A stretch of 64,000 bases of DNA from Tabrizicola_A sp964393035 (GCA_964393035.1 CAYMRX010000003.1:62001-126000); one strand, 5' to 3'. Numbered from the stretch's first letter, positions 41,501 through 50,602 are shown. Notes: generated by a model from the letters alone, not told the origin. Numbers and translations are program-made.

Positions 41501-44035
41501 TTCGGCCGCCACATCTTCAAACAGCGGTTTCACCCCGATCATCGGGGCGGATGGTGCCAGCAATTTGGTGATCTGCCGCTCCACCGGGCGGCCCGAACCT
41601 TCGGCGACGCGAAGGGTGGCCCGCATCTCGACCGGGCGGCCGGGGTCTTCGACAACGGGCAGACGCAGGGCAAGGGTTGCCGCACCTTCGCTGTCGGTGC
41701 GGAGCGGATCAATGGGTTCCATCACCGCATCAAAGGGCTGGTCGTGGCGGCCGAATCTATAGTCTGCAAAGCCGTCCAGTTCTTTTGCGGCGCGCAACAG
41801 CACTTCGCCCTCCACCGCCAGATCGGCCCCCGGCGCACCAAAAAGATACTTTGCGGCAAGGGTCAGATCGGGCGTATCGCCCAGCCGGATTTCGGCAGCG
41901 GCGAGATCGAGTTTGAAGTCGATGCGTTCGGGCAAGAAATCTTCGACAAGAAAGGTCTTGGCGGTCAGCGCATCCGCCTCAAGATCGGCAAAGACTTCCA
42001 GCCGCCAGACGCCACGCGGCGCCGTTCCCGCGATGGGCAGCTGGAACACATGCCCGCCCGCACCGGCGTCTTCCACCAGCGCCCGCGCATATTCCACCCC
42101 ATCGGGGCGTTTCAGAATGGCGGTCAGCGGCAGGCCCTCCACCGCTTGCGCCTGCGGATCACGCGCCAAGGCCGTGGCAAAAACGGTTTCCCCGGCGCGA
42201 TAGGCCCCCCGATCGGTCGTCAGATACACATCCACCGGCGGCGCAGCCTCGCGCCCGTCCACCCCGCGATCGGACAGATCAAACTCCGGGTCGGTCAGCG
42301 ACAAAAAGGCCATGTCGCCCGCGCCATCCTTGACCACTACCATCGCCGGCGCGGAAGCCCCCTTGCCCAGCGCCAGACCCGCGTCCAAGCGGGCATAGCC
42401 CATGGCATCGGTGCTGGCCGTGGCCAATACCTCATTCGCCTGTGACAGCAATTCGACCGTCGCGCTGCCTTTCGCCTCTGCCGTGCCAAGGCTGCGGACA
42501 AAGACATGCAAGCCATCCACGCCCGACAGCGTGGTCAGCCCCAGATCCGACACCACGAACCACTGCCAGCTTGCCGGCACCACATAGGGATCAACCCCCG
42601 GCACTTTGGCGCGCAAGGCATAGACCCCCGCGGGCTGGCCCGCCAAGGCCTCGGTCAACGGCAGGTGCGTGGTCAGGTCTTTGTTGACCTCTTGCGGCAC
42701 CCCGGCCGCGCCAGTCCAGATTTCCGTGCCGATCTGGGTGCCGAAATCATATTCCTGATATTCCATCATCGGCTGGCCGAGATACCCGTTCTGCACCGAG
42801 CGCAGCAGGTTGCGGTCGGTCACGCGGTAAAGCGCCAGTTCCAGTTTGTCGGTGTTCACCGTCTCCACCGGAATGGTCACCGCATCGCTGCGCGGCAAGA
42901 CATAGCCGCGGCCGGGAAACCGGACGCCCGGATTGCGGTCGCGGACATAGGCCGTGATTGCGATGGACTTGGCGAGCGTTTGCCCATCCGCCGCCGGAAG
43001 CCCTTCGCGGAAGGTCACGGTCTGGCGGCTGCCATGCGCCACGCCTTCCACGCAAAGCTGCCGCCAGCCGTCAAAGCTGACAGTCAGATCAGGCGCCGGA
43101 AGCTGCACGAAGGTGGTGTAATCCACCCCGGACTTCACCAGATCTTCCGAAAAATTCGCGCAGATGCGGGGGCGGGCAGAATCGGCCTGCACCTCGTGGT
43201 CGGCCACACGGAACCCATATTTGCCGATGGCCCCCTCCAGCGCCACCGCCGTATCGTCGCGCTGCTGCAAGGACTGCGCCAGCCGCAACGCCTGCACCGT
43301 ATCGCGCCCACGGTCGATCGCCTCCAGCGCCTGGCCCATCTGCACCAGAATGCTGTGCTGCAAGGCCGGGTTATCAGCCCGCAAATAGGCGTTCACCGCG
43401 GCGGAATAGGCCTGTTCGTGATAAGAACGGCGGTTGTTCTGATCCTGCGCCCCCGCCTCATAGAGCAGGCGCGCATATTCTGCCCAATCGGCAGCGGCAT
43501 CGGTCAGGTTCAACCCCGCGCCGACAAAACGGCTGGCCGTTGCGGCATCACCATTTGCCTCGGCATCGGCGGCCGAGGCAAACAGCTCCTCGGCGCTGAA
43601 GGGTCCGGTGACATGGGCATTGGCCAGCGTATCCGCCTGCTGAAAGGCGCCCGGCAGCTCATAGGGCAAAACGAATTTCAACTCGGCCGCACGGGCTTTG
43701 GCGCGCGTCTCCACTCCGTCGGCGGCGGGCATGACAAAGCCCGACAAGGCCCCGGCAAACTCCTGCGCCTCACCCGGTTGCGATTTCGGGAAACACGAGC
43801 CGTTCTTGGTGTTGAAGGTAAAGGCGGTGCATGTCGGGTTGGCAAGGCAGGCCCGTTCGCAGGCCTCAATCGTCGTGTCGAAGATCGACTGCAAATCGCC
43901 GCCCGGCAGGTCGGTATTTTCCGTCAGCACAAATCGGCGCGCCGGGATCAATTCCTGCGCCGCGACAGGGGCGACGCTGGAGAAAAGCAATGCAGAAAAA
44001 ACCCCGGCAAGGGCGGTAAAGCGAAATGCGGGCAT
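38588..44035 (-). CDS. alpha-2-macroglobulin family protein (YfhM-like) with PAN domain
   Basis: A 1815-residue secreted protein. A signal peptide (residues 1-26, ending VAAQ) lacks a lipobox cysteine, unlike E. coli YfhM. A PAN/Apple module (about 29-95, with four or more Cys) comes first, then many MG beta domains. The bait/thioester region has the intact motif GCTEQ (Cys1373-Gln1376), followed by the alpha-helical thioester domain. Family members trap invading proteases in the periplasm with PbpC repairing the wall. GGAG 8 bases before ATG 44035 sets the start; the open frame to 44299 is antisense to the kinase gene. Confidence 0.92.
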   Translation of the reverse strand: MPAFRFTALAGVFSALLFSSVAPVAAQELIPARRFVLTENTDLPGGDLQSIFDTTIEACERACLANPTCTAFTFNTKNGSCFPKSQPGEAQEFAGALSGFVMPAADGVETRAKARAAELKFVLPYELPGAFQQADTLANAHVTGPFSAEELFASAADAEANGDAATASRFVGAGLNLTDAAADWAEYARLLYEAGAQDQNNRRSYHEQAYSAAVNAYLRADNPALQHSILVQMGQALEAIDRGRDTVQALRLAQSLQQRDDTAVALEGAIGKYGFRVADHEVQADSARPRICANFSEDLVKSGVDYTTFVQLPAPDLTVSFDGWRQLCVEGVAHGSRQTVTFREGLPAADGQTLAKSIAITAYVRDRNPGVRFPGRGYVLPRSDAVTIPVETVNTDKLELALYRVTDRNLLRSVQNGYLGQPMMEYQEYDFGTQIGTEIWTGAAGVPQEVNKDLTTHLPLTEALAGQPAGVYALRAKVPGVDPYVVPASWQWFVVSDLGLTTLSGVDGLHVFVRSLGTAEAKGSATVELLSQANEVLATASTDAMGYARLDAGLALGKGASAPAMVVVKDGAGDMAFLSLTDPEFDLSDRGVDGREAAPPVDVYLTTDRGAYRAGETVFATALARDPQAQAVEGLPLTAILKRPDGVEYARALVEDAGAGGHVFQLPIAGTAPRGVWRLEVFADLEADALTAKTFLVEDFLPERIDFKLDLAAAEIRLGDTPDLTLAAKYLFGAPGADLAVEGEVLLRAAKELDGFADYRFGRHDQPFDAVMEPIDPLRTDSEGAATLALRLPVVEDPGRPVEMRATLRVAEGSGRPVERQITKLLAPSAPMIGVKPLFEDVAAEGAEARFSLVAIGADLKPMAMKARYSINRIQTDYQWYQQGGNWNWEPVTSRQKAGEGEVALAGQPVEIAVPVEWGEYEIVVEALGGVQAVTSAPFYAGWYGGADASVTPDMLELSLDKPAYKPGDTATLRVVPRAAGTALVTVLSNRLVAMQAVEVREGENLIQLPVTDEWGAGVYVTASVLRPMDVAAGRNPTRALGLTHAAIDPGTAALNASIEAPDEAAPRGPLEVDVKVDGVAAGETAYVTLAAVDVGILNLTGFEPPDPQGHYFGQRKLGVGIRDVYGRLIDGLNGAEGQVRSGGDAGAQARLQSPPPTEELVAYFSGPVAVGADGYARVSFDLPSFNGTVKLMAVVWSKTGVGQASKEVLVRDPVVVTASVPRFLSPGDETRLLLEIVHATGPVGRMGLDVSSQGLTLGQVPSGFDLGGKEKAVFAIPITAGEIGTQSISIALTTPDGKQLKKTLSVPVQVNDAQIVRISRLTLAKGQEFTFDQNVFAGLIPGSGKATMAVGPIARINAPGILAALDRYPYGCTEQMTSKALPLLYFDQVASALDLPQADNIKGRVEETITAILMNQSSNGGFGLWGPADGDMWLDAFVTDFLSRAKARGFAVPDLALRRALDNLRNQVNYYPDFDKGGEPLAYALMVLAREGAAAVGDLRYYADVKGDAFATPTAMAQLGAGLASYGDQPRADAMFARAAKAMEALQGPENEQIFRADYGTTFRDAAAVLALAAEAGSAVVDQEALTTRLTTDRSLSTQEATWALLAANALIDRAGAEGITLDGAPVEGPLVKVLDTASAAPVKVKNDSEGDTTLTLTTYGVPSEPEPAGGNGYAITRSYYTLQGEPADMASIKVGDRFVTVLDVTPFGRGEARLMVADPLPAGFEIDNPNLITAGSLEALDWLGLESEVAHSEFRQDRFLTAIDRYSDQPFKLAYVVRAVSPGNFHHPAASVEDMYRPDLAGRSDTGRLTIAE

Positions 44036-44204
44036 GGAAAAATCTCCGAGACTCAAGTTCTTCGACTGTCGCATGGGGTCCATATTCAGGCAAGCAAAGT
44101 TCCTGCAACAAAAGCGACTGGCATTAAGCGCGTCTTCATAATGTTCCGCCAATTTGGCCGGGCGCGGGGCGGCAAGTCCGGCGTTTTCGTGCAGGATGGG
44201 CGGA

Positions 44205-46751
44205 ATGGACAGCACAGAAAGGCTGGCGCGGGAAAGGCGGGCAAGATTGGCCGCCGAACGCCTGCTGGACCAAAAAAGCCGCGAGCTTTTTGCTGCCAAC
44301 GAAAAGCTGGCGCTGCACGCCCGCGCGCTGTCGGATCAGATCGTCGAACAGCGGCAGGTGGTGAAATCCGCCCTGACAGAGGCGGAGATTCTGAAAGGCC
44401 AGAACAGCCGGGTTCTGGGCGATCTTGACCGCGCGCAAAGTGCGGCCGTGATGGCGGAACGGCGGCTGTGGGATTCGATTGACACCATCCCCGATGGCTT
44501 TGCCGTGTTTGATGCCGATCAGCGGTTGGTGGCCGCCAACACCGCCTATCTGGCCGCCTTTCGTGGCAGCGACATCGCCCTTGGCGCAACCTATGCCGAA
44601 ATCCTGCACGCCGCCACCGCTGCCCGGCTGATCGAACTGGGCGAGGAACAGGCCGCGGACTGGTGTGCCCGCATGCTCGCGCGCATCTCGCAAGATGACA
44701 TCACCCCGGTCGAGATCCAGTTTCGCGGCGGCCAATGGGTCCGCCTGATCGACCGACGCGCGCGCGATGGCGACATGGTCAGCCTCGCGCTCAACATCAC
44801 AGAAGAAATGCGCATCTGGGCTGCAATCGAAGCGATCCCGGATGGTTTTGTCCTATTCGACAGGGAGGAACGTCTCTTGGCCTTCAATCAACAATATCGC
44901 GACATGTTCCCCGACAGCGCCGAGGCAATGGTGCCCGGCACCCGCTTTGAAGACCTGCTGCGCCACGGGCTGCGCAAGGGGCACGTTCCCGACGCCATGG
45001 GTCGAGAGGAGGACTGGCTGGCCGAACGTCTGGACCAGATGCGCAAAGCCGATGGCATGACCGAGTGCCAGCTGTCAGATGGCCGCTGGATCGAGGAACA
45101 CGACCACCGCACCCCCGATGGCGGTCGCGTGGGCCTGCGTCGCGACATCAGCCTGCAACGCGAACAACAGGCCGCCTTGGAAACCGCCCGCGCCGAGGCC
45201 GAGGCGGCGAACCGGGCAAAATCCGCATTCCTTGCAAATATGTCCCATGAAATCCGCACACCCATGAATGGGGTTGTCGGCATGGCCGAACTCTTGTGCG
45301 ACACCGCTTTGACCGAGGAGCAACGGCTTTTCGCCGAAACCATCCGCTCCTCGGGGGAATCCTTGCTGGTCATCATCAATGACATTCTGGATTATTCGAA
45401 ACTCGAAGCCGAACGGATGACGCTTTATCCCGAACCCTTTGATCTGGAGCGCACGATCCACGAGGTCACGATGCTTTTGCAGCCGCGCGCGCAGGGAAAG
45501 GGCATTGATCTGATGATCGACTTCGACATGTTCCTGCCCACCCGCTATGTCGGTGACCCCGGCCGGCTGCGGCAGGTCTTGACCAACCTGATCGGCAATG
45601 CGGTGAAGTTCACCGAAAAGGGTCATGTGCTGGTGCGGGTTGTGGGCCTTGAGGTGCAGCCCGGTCGCCAGCAACTGCATGTGACGGTGGAAGACACGGG
45701 CATCGGCATCGCGCCGGACAACCTTGACCACATCTTTGGCGAATTCAATCAGGTGGAAAGCCAGTCGAACCGCAAGTTCGAAGGCACCGGTCTGGGTCTG
45801 GCCATCACTCAACGCCTGATCGAACGGATGGAGGGCGCGGTCTGGGTTGACAGCGAATTGGGCAAGGGCAGTTGCTTTGGCTTTCGCCTGTCGCTGCCCG
45901 TTGCCGAGGAGGCCGCCGCACCGCGCCGGCCAATCCATATCAAACGCGCGCTGGTGGTCGATGACCAGTTCATCAACCGCACCATTCTGGAGCGCCAACT
46001 GGTGCCTTGCGGCATTGAGGTCACGCTGTGCCGCTCGGGTGCCGAGGCAATGGCCGCGCTGGAAACCGGCGCTTTCGATGTGGTGATCACCGACCACGAC
46101 ATGCCCGACATGGACGGCCTGCAACTGGCCGAGGCGGTGCGCGGCAAGGGCAATCCGGTGCCTGTGGTTCTGCTCTCCTCCAGCCTCGCGACCGTGCGCG
46201 ACAGCGCGAGCGCGGCGCATCTGGCGGCTATTTTGCAAAAGCCCATCCTGCGGGCCGAGCTTTACCGCCACCTGCAAGCCATTTCCGGCGAGGTCGAGGA
46301 GATCAACGCAGAGGTCGCACCTCCGGCCGCATGCGGCACGCTGCGCCGCATGCGGGTGCTGACGGCGGAAGACAACCGCACCAACCAGTTGGTCTTTCAG
46401 AAAATGGTGCGCGAACTGGATATCGAACTGGTTTTCGCAGGCAATGGCCGCGAAGCGGTGGCGCTTTGGCAAAGCTTCAAACCCGACATGATCTTCATGG
46501 ATATCTCCATGCCCGAGATGGATGGCCGCGAAGCCACCCGCGCCATCCGCGCCGCCGAAGGGACCGCCCATGTGCCAATCGTGGCCCTGACAGCCCATGC
46601 GATGGAGGGCGATGCCGAGGCCATCCTTGCGGCGGGGGTTGATCGCTATATGACCAAGCCGCTGCGCAAACAGGAACTCATCTCGACGCTGGCAGATTTT
46701 TGCCCTGCCGAGGCGTTGCCGATTGTTTTGGCAACGAATACAGCGGCCTGA
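44205..46751 (+). CDS. hybrid sensor histidine kinase with two receiver domains
   Basis: An 848-residue soluble sensor kinase with no membrane helix. An N-terminal coiled coil (about 1-85) is followed by two PAS-like domains that start with the same phrase (SIDTIPDGFAVFDADQ and AIEAIPDGFVLFDREE), then HisKA with His348 in NMSHEIRTPMNGV. The HATPase has NLIGNAVKFTEKG and DTGIGIAPDN. Two receivers follow, with phospho-acceptors at about Asp630 (ITDHDMPDMDG) and Asp766 (FMDISMPEMDG). No Hpt domain or separate regulator is adjacent. AGGA 8 bases before ATG 44205 supports the start. It is divergent from the macroglobulin gene. Confidence 0.88.
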   Translation: MDSTERLARERRARLAAERLLDQKSRELFAANEKLALHARALSDQIVEQRQVVKSALTEAEILKGQNSRVLGDLDRAQSAAVMAERRLWDSIDTIPDGFAVFDADQRLVAANTAYLAAFRGSDIALGATYAEILHAATAARLIELGEEQAADWCARMLARISQDDITPVEIQFRGGQWVRLIDRRARDGDMVSLALNITEEMRIWAAIEAIPDGFVLFDREERLLAFNQQYRDMFPDSAEAMVPGTRFEDLLRHGLRKGHVPDAMGREEDWLAERLDQMRKADGMTECQLSDGRWIEEHDHRTPDGGRVGLRRDISLQREQQAALETARAEAEAANRAKSAFLANMSHEIRTPMNGVVGMAELLCDTALTEEQRLFAETIRSSGESLLVIINDILDYSKLEAERMTLYPEPFDLERTIHEVTMLLQPRAQGKGIDLMIDFDMFLPTRYVGDPGRLRQVLTNLIGNAVKFTEKGHVLVRVVGLEVQPGRQQLHVTVEDTGIGIAPDNLDHIFGEFNQVESQSNRKFEGTGLGLAITQRLIERMEGAVWVDSELGKGSCFGFRLSLPVAEEAAAPRRPIHIKRALVVDDQFINRTILERQLVPCGIEVTLCRSGAEAMAALETGAFDVVITDHDMPDMDGLQLAEAVRGKGNPVPVVLLSSSLATVRDSASAAHLAAILQKPILRAELYRHLQAISGEVEEINAEVAPPAACGTLRRMRVLTAEDNRTNQLVFQKMVRELDIELVFAGNGREAVALWQSFKPDMIFMDISMPEMDGREATRAIRAAEGTAHVPIVALTAHAMEGDAEAILAAGVDRYMTKPLRKQELISTLADFCPAEALPIVLATNTAA

Positions 46752-46767
46752 ACCCCATCAGGCCGCT
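46742..46767. terminator. symmetrical hairpin carrying both stop codons
   Basis: AGCGGCCTGA (46742-46751), loop acccca, TCAGGCCGCT (46758-46767): a perfect 10-bp stem. The kinase TGA (46749-46751) and the yaaA TGA (46758-46760, minus) are the innermost stem bases. It would fold identically in both transcripts. No T-run follows on either strand. Confidence 0.6.
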
Positions 46768-47543
46768 TCCGCCTCGGGCACCGGACGCCGGAAGATCAGG
46801 CGTTGGTCGTCGGACTGGCTTTGGTCAAAGGCATAGCCGCCAACAGCAAACCCCCGCAGATCGGCGGGGTCCGTCAGGTGGTTTTCGGCAATATGGCGGG
46901 CCATCGCGCCCCGCGCCTTCTTGGCCCAGAAGGACACGATCTTGGCTTCACCCGCCTTTTCTTCAAGAAAGACCGGGGTGATGATCGGAAGCCCCAAGGC
47001 CTTTTGGTCCACCGCGCCAAAATATTCGGTCGAGGCACAGTTGACCAAGGCCTTGGCCCCGACCTCTGCCGCAAGGGCCTTCAAGGCAAGGGCGGGTTTC
47101 TTGCCCCACCAGTGGTACAGATCGGCCCCCTTGGGATTTGCCAGCCGCGCGCCCATTTCCAACCGATAGGGCTGGATACCGTCCAGCGGGCGCAACAGCC
47201 CATAAAGCCCGGACAGTATCCGCAGATGCCCTTGCGCCCAGCGCAGGGTGTCAGGCTCCATCCGCCGCGCCTCAAGCCCGGCATAGGTATCACCATCAAA
47301 CAGGAAGGCCGCAGGCTGGCCCGGCGCCTTGGGGTTGAAGGCAGCAAAACGGCTGCGGTTCAATTCGCCAAGTTTGGGCGAGATGTCCATCAAGCCGCAA
47401 AGATCCTCGGCCGACAGCCCGCGCGCCAGCTTCGCCAGCTTTGTCGCATCAGCCATGAAGTCCGGCACGCTTTGCGCAAACCCCGGCGGCAAAGGATGAG
47501 GCTTTTCGTTCAGCCGCTTGGCGGGGGAAATCACGGTCAGCAT
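46758..47543 (-). CDS. yaaA: peroxide stress protein YaaA
   Basis: A 261-residue protein of the UPF0246/YaaA family: MLTVISPAKRLN at the start, then LYGLLRPLDGIQPYRLEMG, NCASTEYFGAV and FWAKKARGAMARHI. In E. coli YaaA limits damage by lowering free iron during hydrogen peroxide stress and is OxyR-controlled; the fold binds DNA. Single-gene unit here, convergent with the hybrid kinase and followed upstream by recQ in the same direction with a 33-base gap. Confidence 0.92.
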   Translation of the reverse strand: MLTVISPAKRLNEKPHPLPPGFAQSVPDFMADATKLAKLARGLSAEDLCGLMDISPKLGELNRSRFAAFNPKAPGQPAAFLFDGDTYAGLEARRMEPDTLRWAQGHLRILSGLYGLLRPLDGIQPYRLEMGARLANPKGADLYHWWGKKPALALKALAAEVGAKALVNCASTEYFGAVDQKALGLPIITPVFLEEKAGEAKIVSFWAKKARGAMARHIAENHLTDPADLRGFAVGGYAFDQSQSDDQRLIFRRPVPEAEAA

Positions 47544-47576
47544 CGGCAGTCTCCTTTGGGCGCAACCTAGGCCAGC

Positions 47577-49625
47577 TTACGCGTCATGCAAGACCGCAAG
47601 AAAGGCGTCGCCAAAACGTTCGATCTTTTGGTCACCCATGCCCGGCACACCCTGCAATTCCGACAGGGTTGAAGGCCGCCGCTCGGCGATATGGCGCAGG
47701 GTGGATTGGGTGCAGGTCATGTATTTTCCGGTGCCATCAGGACCGCGCGCCAGATCAAGCTGCACCTCGGCCAGCCGGTCATAAATCGCCCCGGCCCCGC
47801 GCCCCACCAAGGCCTTGCGCGCCGGGTGCAGCGCGGCGGCCGCATCCCCGGTGATGACCGACAGAAACACCGCGCCGTAGCTTTCCAGCTTTTTCGCGCC
47901 GACCCCAGTGATGCCCATCATCTGATCCAGCGTCGCGGGGCGCTTTTCAGCCATTTCGATCAAGGTGCGGTCGGTGAAAATCACATAGGCCGGCACGCCC
48001 GCCGCCTCGGCCAAGGCCCGCCGCTTGGCCTTCAGGGCGGACAAGAGGCTTGCATCCTCCTCCGCCACAAGGGTTTTCACCGCATAGGCGGGGCGGGCCT
48101 TTTCCACCGTATCGCTGCGCAGCGTGATCGTCGCCTCGCCGCGCAGAATGGGGCGGGCGGCCTCGGTCATGCGCAGCGCGCCAAAGCGTTCGCCATCCGG
48201 GCGCACCAGATCGCGCCCCATGATCTGACGGAACACCGCGCCCCAAGCCGGTTTGGACAACTCACGCCCGACACCAAAGGTCGGCAGGGCGTCATGTCCC
48301 TTTTCGCGCACCTTGGCGGTGGCATTGCCGGTCAGAATATCAATCAGATGCCCCGCGCCGAACCATTCCCCGGTGCGCAAGATGGCCGACAGGGCCTTGC
48401 GCACCGCATCGGTGGCATCAAACAACGCAGCCGGTTGATCGCACAGATCGCAATTGCCGCAAGGCTCCGACGCTTCCCCGAAATAACCCAACAAGACCTG
48501 ACGGCGGCAGGCGGTGGCCTCGGCCAGACCCAAAAGCGCGTTCAGCCGGGCATGGTCGGCCTCTTTGCGGTCTGGTGGCGCCAATCCTTCGTCAATCTGG
48601 GTACGGCGCAGGCGGATATCGTCGGGGCCGTAAAGTGTCAGCGTCTCGGCCGCCGCGCCATCACGGCCCGCGCGGCCGATTTCCTGATAATAGCCCTCGA
48701 CCGATTTCGGCAGATCCGCATGGGCGACCCAGCGGATATCGGGTTTGTCGATGCCCATCCCGAAAGCGATGGTCGCCACCACGATCAGCCCGTCTTCCTG
48801 CTGAAAGCGGATTTCCACCCGGCGGCGGTCGTCCGCCTCCATCCCGCCGTGATAAAAGGCGGTGGCATGACCTTCGGCGCGCAGGGCGGCGGCAAGGGTT
48901 TCGGTCTTGGCGCGCGTGGCGCAATAGACAATGCCCGATTGCCCCCGCCGGGCAGCGGCAAAGCCAAGGATCTGCTCGCGCGGCTTATCTTTGACGGCAA
49001 AGGCAAGGTGAATATTCGGCCTGTCGAATCCGCGCAGAAAGGTATCGGGGGCCGTGCCACCGAACAGACGCGTGACGATCTCGGCACGCGTTTCCTCATC
49101 GGCCGTCGCGGTAAAGGCGGCCAAAGGCACCCCCAGCGCCTGACGCAGATCGCCAATGCGCAGGTAATCCGGGCGGAAGTCATGGCCCCATTGCGACACG
49201 CAATGCGCCTCGTCCACCGCGATCAACGTGCAACCGATGCGGCGCAGCATGGCAACCGTGGCGGTCGAAGCAAGCCGTTCCGGCGCCATATACAAGAGCT
49301 TCAACCGGCCCTCATCCAAGGCGGTGAACACCTGTTCGGTTTCTTCATCCGTATTGCCCGAGGTCAGCGCTCCGGCCTCGACCCCCGCCTCGCGCAGGCC
49401 CCGCACCTGATCGCGCATCAGCGCGATGAGGGGCGAGATCACCACCGTCACCCCGTCGCGGCAAAGCGCCGGCAATTGGAAGCACAGGGATTTTCCGCCG
49501 CCCGTCGGCATGATGGCCAGCGTGTTGCGACCGGCCAGAACCGCCTGAACGATCTCGCTCTGACCGGGGCGGAATTCAGGGAAACCGAAAACGGAATGTA
49601 AAAGGGAATGGGCGTCAGCAGGCAT
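47577..49625 (-). CDS. recQ: ATP-dependent DNA helicase RecQ, two HRDC domains
   Basis: A 682-residue RecQ. Helicase motif I is IMPTGGGKSLC, motif II AVDEAHCVSQWGHDFR, and motif VI QEIGRAGRDG. The RQC zinc site is CRRQVLLGYFGE with CGNCDLC. Two HRDC domains follow: about 530-600 (ending GVGAKKLESYG) and about 610-680 (ending GMGDQKIERFG). E. coli RecQ has one. It unwinds 3'-5' at recombination and stalled-fork structures. ATG 49625 matches the usual N-terminus; the longer frame to 49712 is inside the YggT gene. Confidence 0.93.
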   Translation of the reverse strand: MPADAHSLLHSVFGFPEFRPGQSEIVQAVLAGRNTLAIMPTGGGKSLCFQLPALCRDGVTVVISPLIALMRDQVRGLREAGVEAGALTSGNTDEETEQVFTALDEGRLKLLYMAPERLASTATVAMLRRIGCTLIAVDEAHCVSQWGHDFRPDYLRIGDLRQALGVPLAAFTATADEETRAEIVTRLFGGTAPDTFLRGFDRPNIHLAFAVKDKPREQILGFAAARRGQSGIVYCATRAKTETLAAALRAEGHATAFYHGGMEADDRRRVEIRFQQEDGLIVVATIAFGMGIDKPDIRWVAHADLPKSVEGYYQEIGRAGRDGAAAETLTLYGPDDIRLRRTQIDEGLAPPDRKEADHARLNALLGLAEATACRRQVLLGYFGEASEPCGNCDLCDQPAALFDATDAVRKALSAILRTGEWFGAGHLIDILTGNATAKVREKGHDALPTFGVGRELSKPAWGAVFRQIMGRDLVRPDGERFGALRMTEAARPILRGEATITLRSDTVEKARPAYAVKTLVAEEDASLLSALKAKRRALAEAAGVPAYVIFTDRTLIEMAEKRPATLDQMMGITGVGAKKLESYGAVFLSVITGDAAAALHPARKALVGRGAGAIYDRLAEVQLDLARGPDGTGKYMTCTQSTLRHIAERRPSTLSELQGVPGMGDQKIERFGDAFLAVLHDA

Positions 49626-49635
49626 TGGCCGGGGT

Positions 49636-49923
49636 TCACCCGAAGCTGTAAAGATTGTTTCTGACCACGATCTCGGCCGCCAAAATGGCCAGCAGCACCG
49701 CCAACGGCGCAAAGTCGATACCCGCCGCCGAAGGCAGGATGCGCCGGATGCGGCTGTAGACGGGCTCCAACACCCGGTTCAACCCGTTCCACAACTGCCA
49801 AACCAGCGGTTGTCGCAGGTTCAGCACGTTGAAGTTGATGAGCCAGCTCATGATGATATGAGCAATCACGATCCATTGTGCGACCTGGATCAGCATCAGG
49901 ACAATTTGAAGAAGCGAGGTCAT
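49636..49923 (-). CDS. YggT family membrane protein
   Basis: A 95-residue protein with two membrane helices (about 4-30 and 68-88) separated by the YggT segment LVWQLWNGLNRVLEPVYSRIRRILP. YggT proteins are inner-membrane, of poorly known function, linked to osmotic tolerance and to cell-division loci in Gram-positives. AGGTGG 6 bases before ATG 49923 fixes the start. It precedes recQ by 10 bases, so they are likely co-transcribed. Confidence 0.87.
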   Translation of the reverse strand: MTSLLQIVLMLIQVAQWIVIAHIIMSWLINFNVLNLRQPLVWQLWNGLNRVLEPVYSRIRRILPSAAGIDFAPLAVLLAILAAEIVVRNNLYSFG

Positions 49924-50053
49924 GCGGGGCCACCTACCATCTGTTGTGGTATGGGTAATGCGTGGCCCCCAGAAGTGCAAGCATTGCCCTGCCGCAGCGT
50001 TCCGCTTGACCATAGGCATCAAGCCGGGCAGGCAAGGGAAAACGAGGTGCCGC

Positions 50054-50602
50054 ATGTATCCCTATATCCGCATGGCCAAGGAAATGTGGAAGTTCCGCAA
50101 CGCCCCACGCCTGTCCATCCTGGAGCCGCATGTCAGCACCCACCGCATCTGGCCTTGGGATCTGGATCCGTGGCGCGAGTTGAACAACGGCCGCACCCTG
50201 ACGCTGTTCGATCTGGGGCGGATCCCGATGTCGGTGCGGATGGGCTTTGGCCGGGTGGCAAAGGCCAAGGGCTGGGGCATCACGGTGGCGGGCAATTCGA
50301 CCCGCTATCGCCGCCGGGTGACGCTGTTCCAACGCCTGACACAGGTCAGCCGCGTCTTGGGCTGGGACGAGCGTTTTGTCTATCTGGAGCAAAGTTTTTG
50401 GCGCGACGGCGATTGCACCGGGTCGATGCTGCTGCGTTCGGCCTTTATCCGCAAGGGTGGCATGGTGCCCCCGTCTGAGGTGCTGGTCGCACTTGGCCAG
50501 CCTGTGACAAGCCCGGAACTGCCGGGCTGGGTGCAAGCCTGGATTGCCGGGGACGCAGATCGGCAATGGCCACCAACCATTCCCCCAACCGTTCGGCTGT
50601 AA
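50054..50602 (+). CDS. hot-dog fold acyl-CoA thioesterase (THEM6-like)
   Basis: A 182-residue protein of the 4HBT_2 thioesterase superfamily, resembling THEM6 proteins: HRIWPWDLDPWRELNNGRTLTLFDLGRIPM takes the place of the hot-dog entry, with ELNNGR as the active-site segment, and later ERFVYLEQSFWRDGDCTGSMLLRSAF. Probable role: hydrolysis of an acyl-CoA or acyl carrier thioester; substrate unknown. GAGG with 6 bases of spacing sets ATG 50054. Divergent from yggT-recQ. Confidence 0.72.
   Translation: MYPYIRMAKEMWKFRNAPRLSILEPHVSTHRIWPWDLDPWRELNNGRTLTLFDLGRIPMSVRMGFGRVAKAKGWGITVAGNSTRYRRRVTLFQRLTQVSRVLGWDERFVYLEQSFWRDGDCTGSMLLRSAFIRKGGMVPPSEVLVALGQPVTSPELPGWVQAWIAGDADRQWPPTIPPTVRL

Noticed and set aside
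38669..44428. Long plus-strand open frames opposite the macroglobulin gene (800 and 640 codons)
   Set aside because: The minus strand encodes a complete alpha-2-macroglobulin with signal peptide and thioester motif; the opposite frames show no family features.
47691..49601. 636-codon plus-strand open frame opposite recQ
   Set aside because: Shadow of recQ, whose helicase motifs are all intact on the minus strand.
49626..49641. Partial match (gccggggttcaccc) to the serC-serA REP unit at the yggT/recQ junction
   Set aside because: Only 14 bases, no GTAG foot and no complete palindrome; it encodes the end of YggT, so chance is a sufficient explanation.
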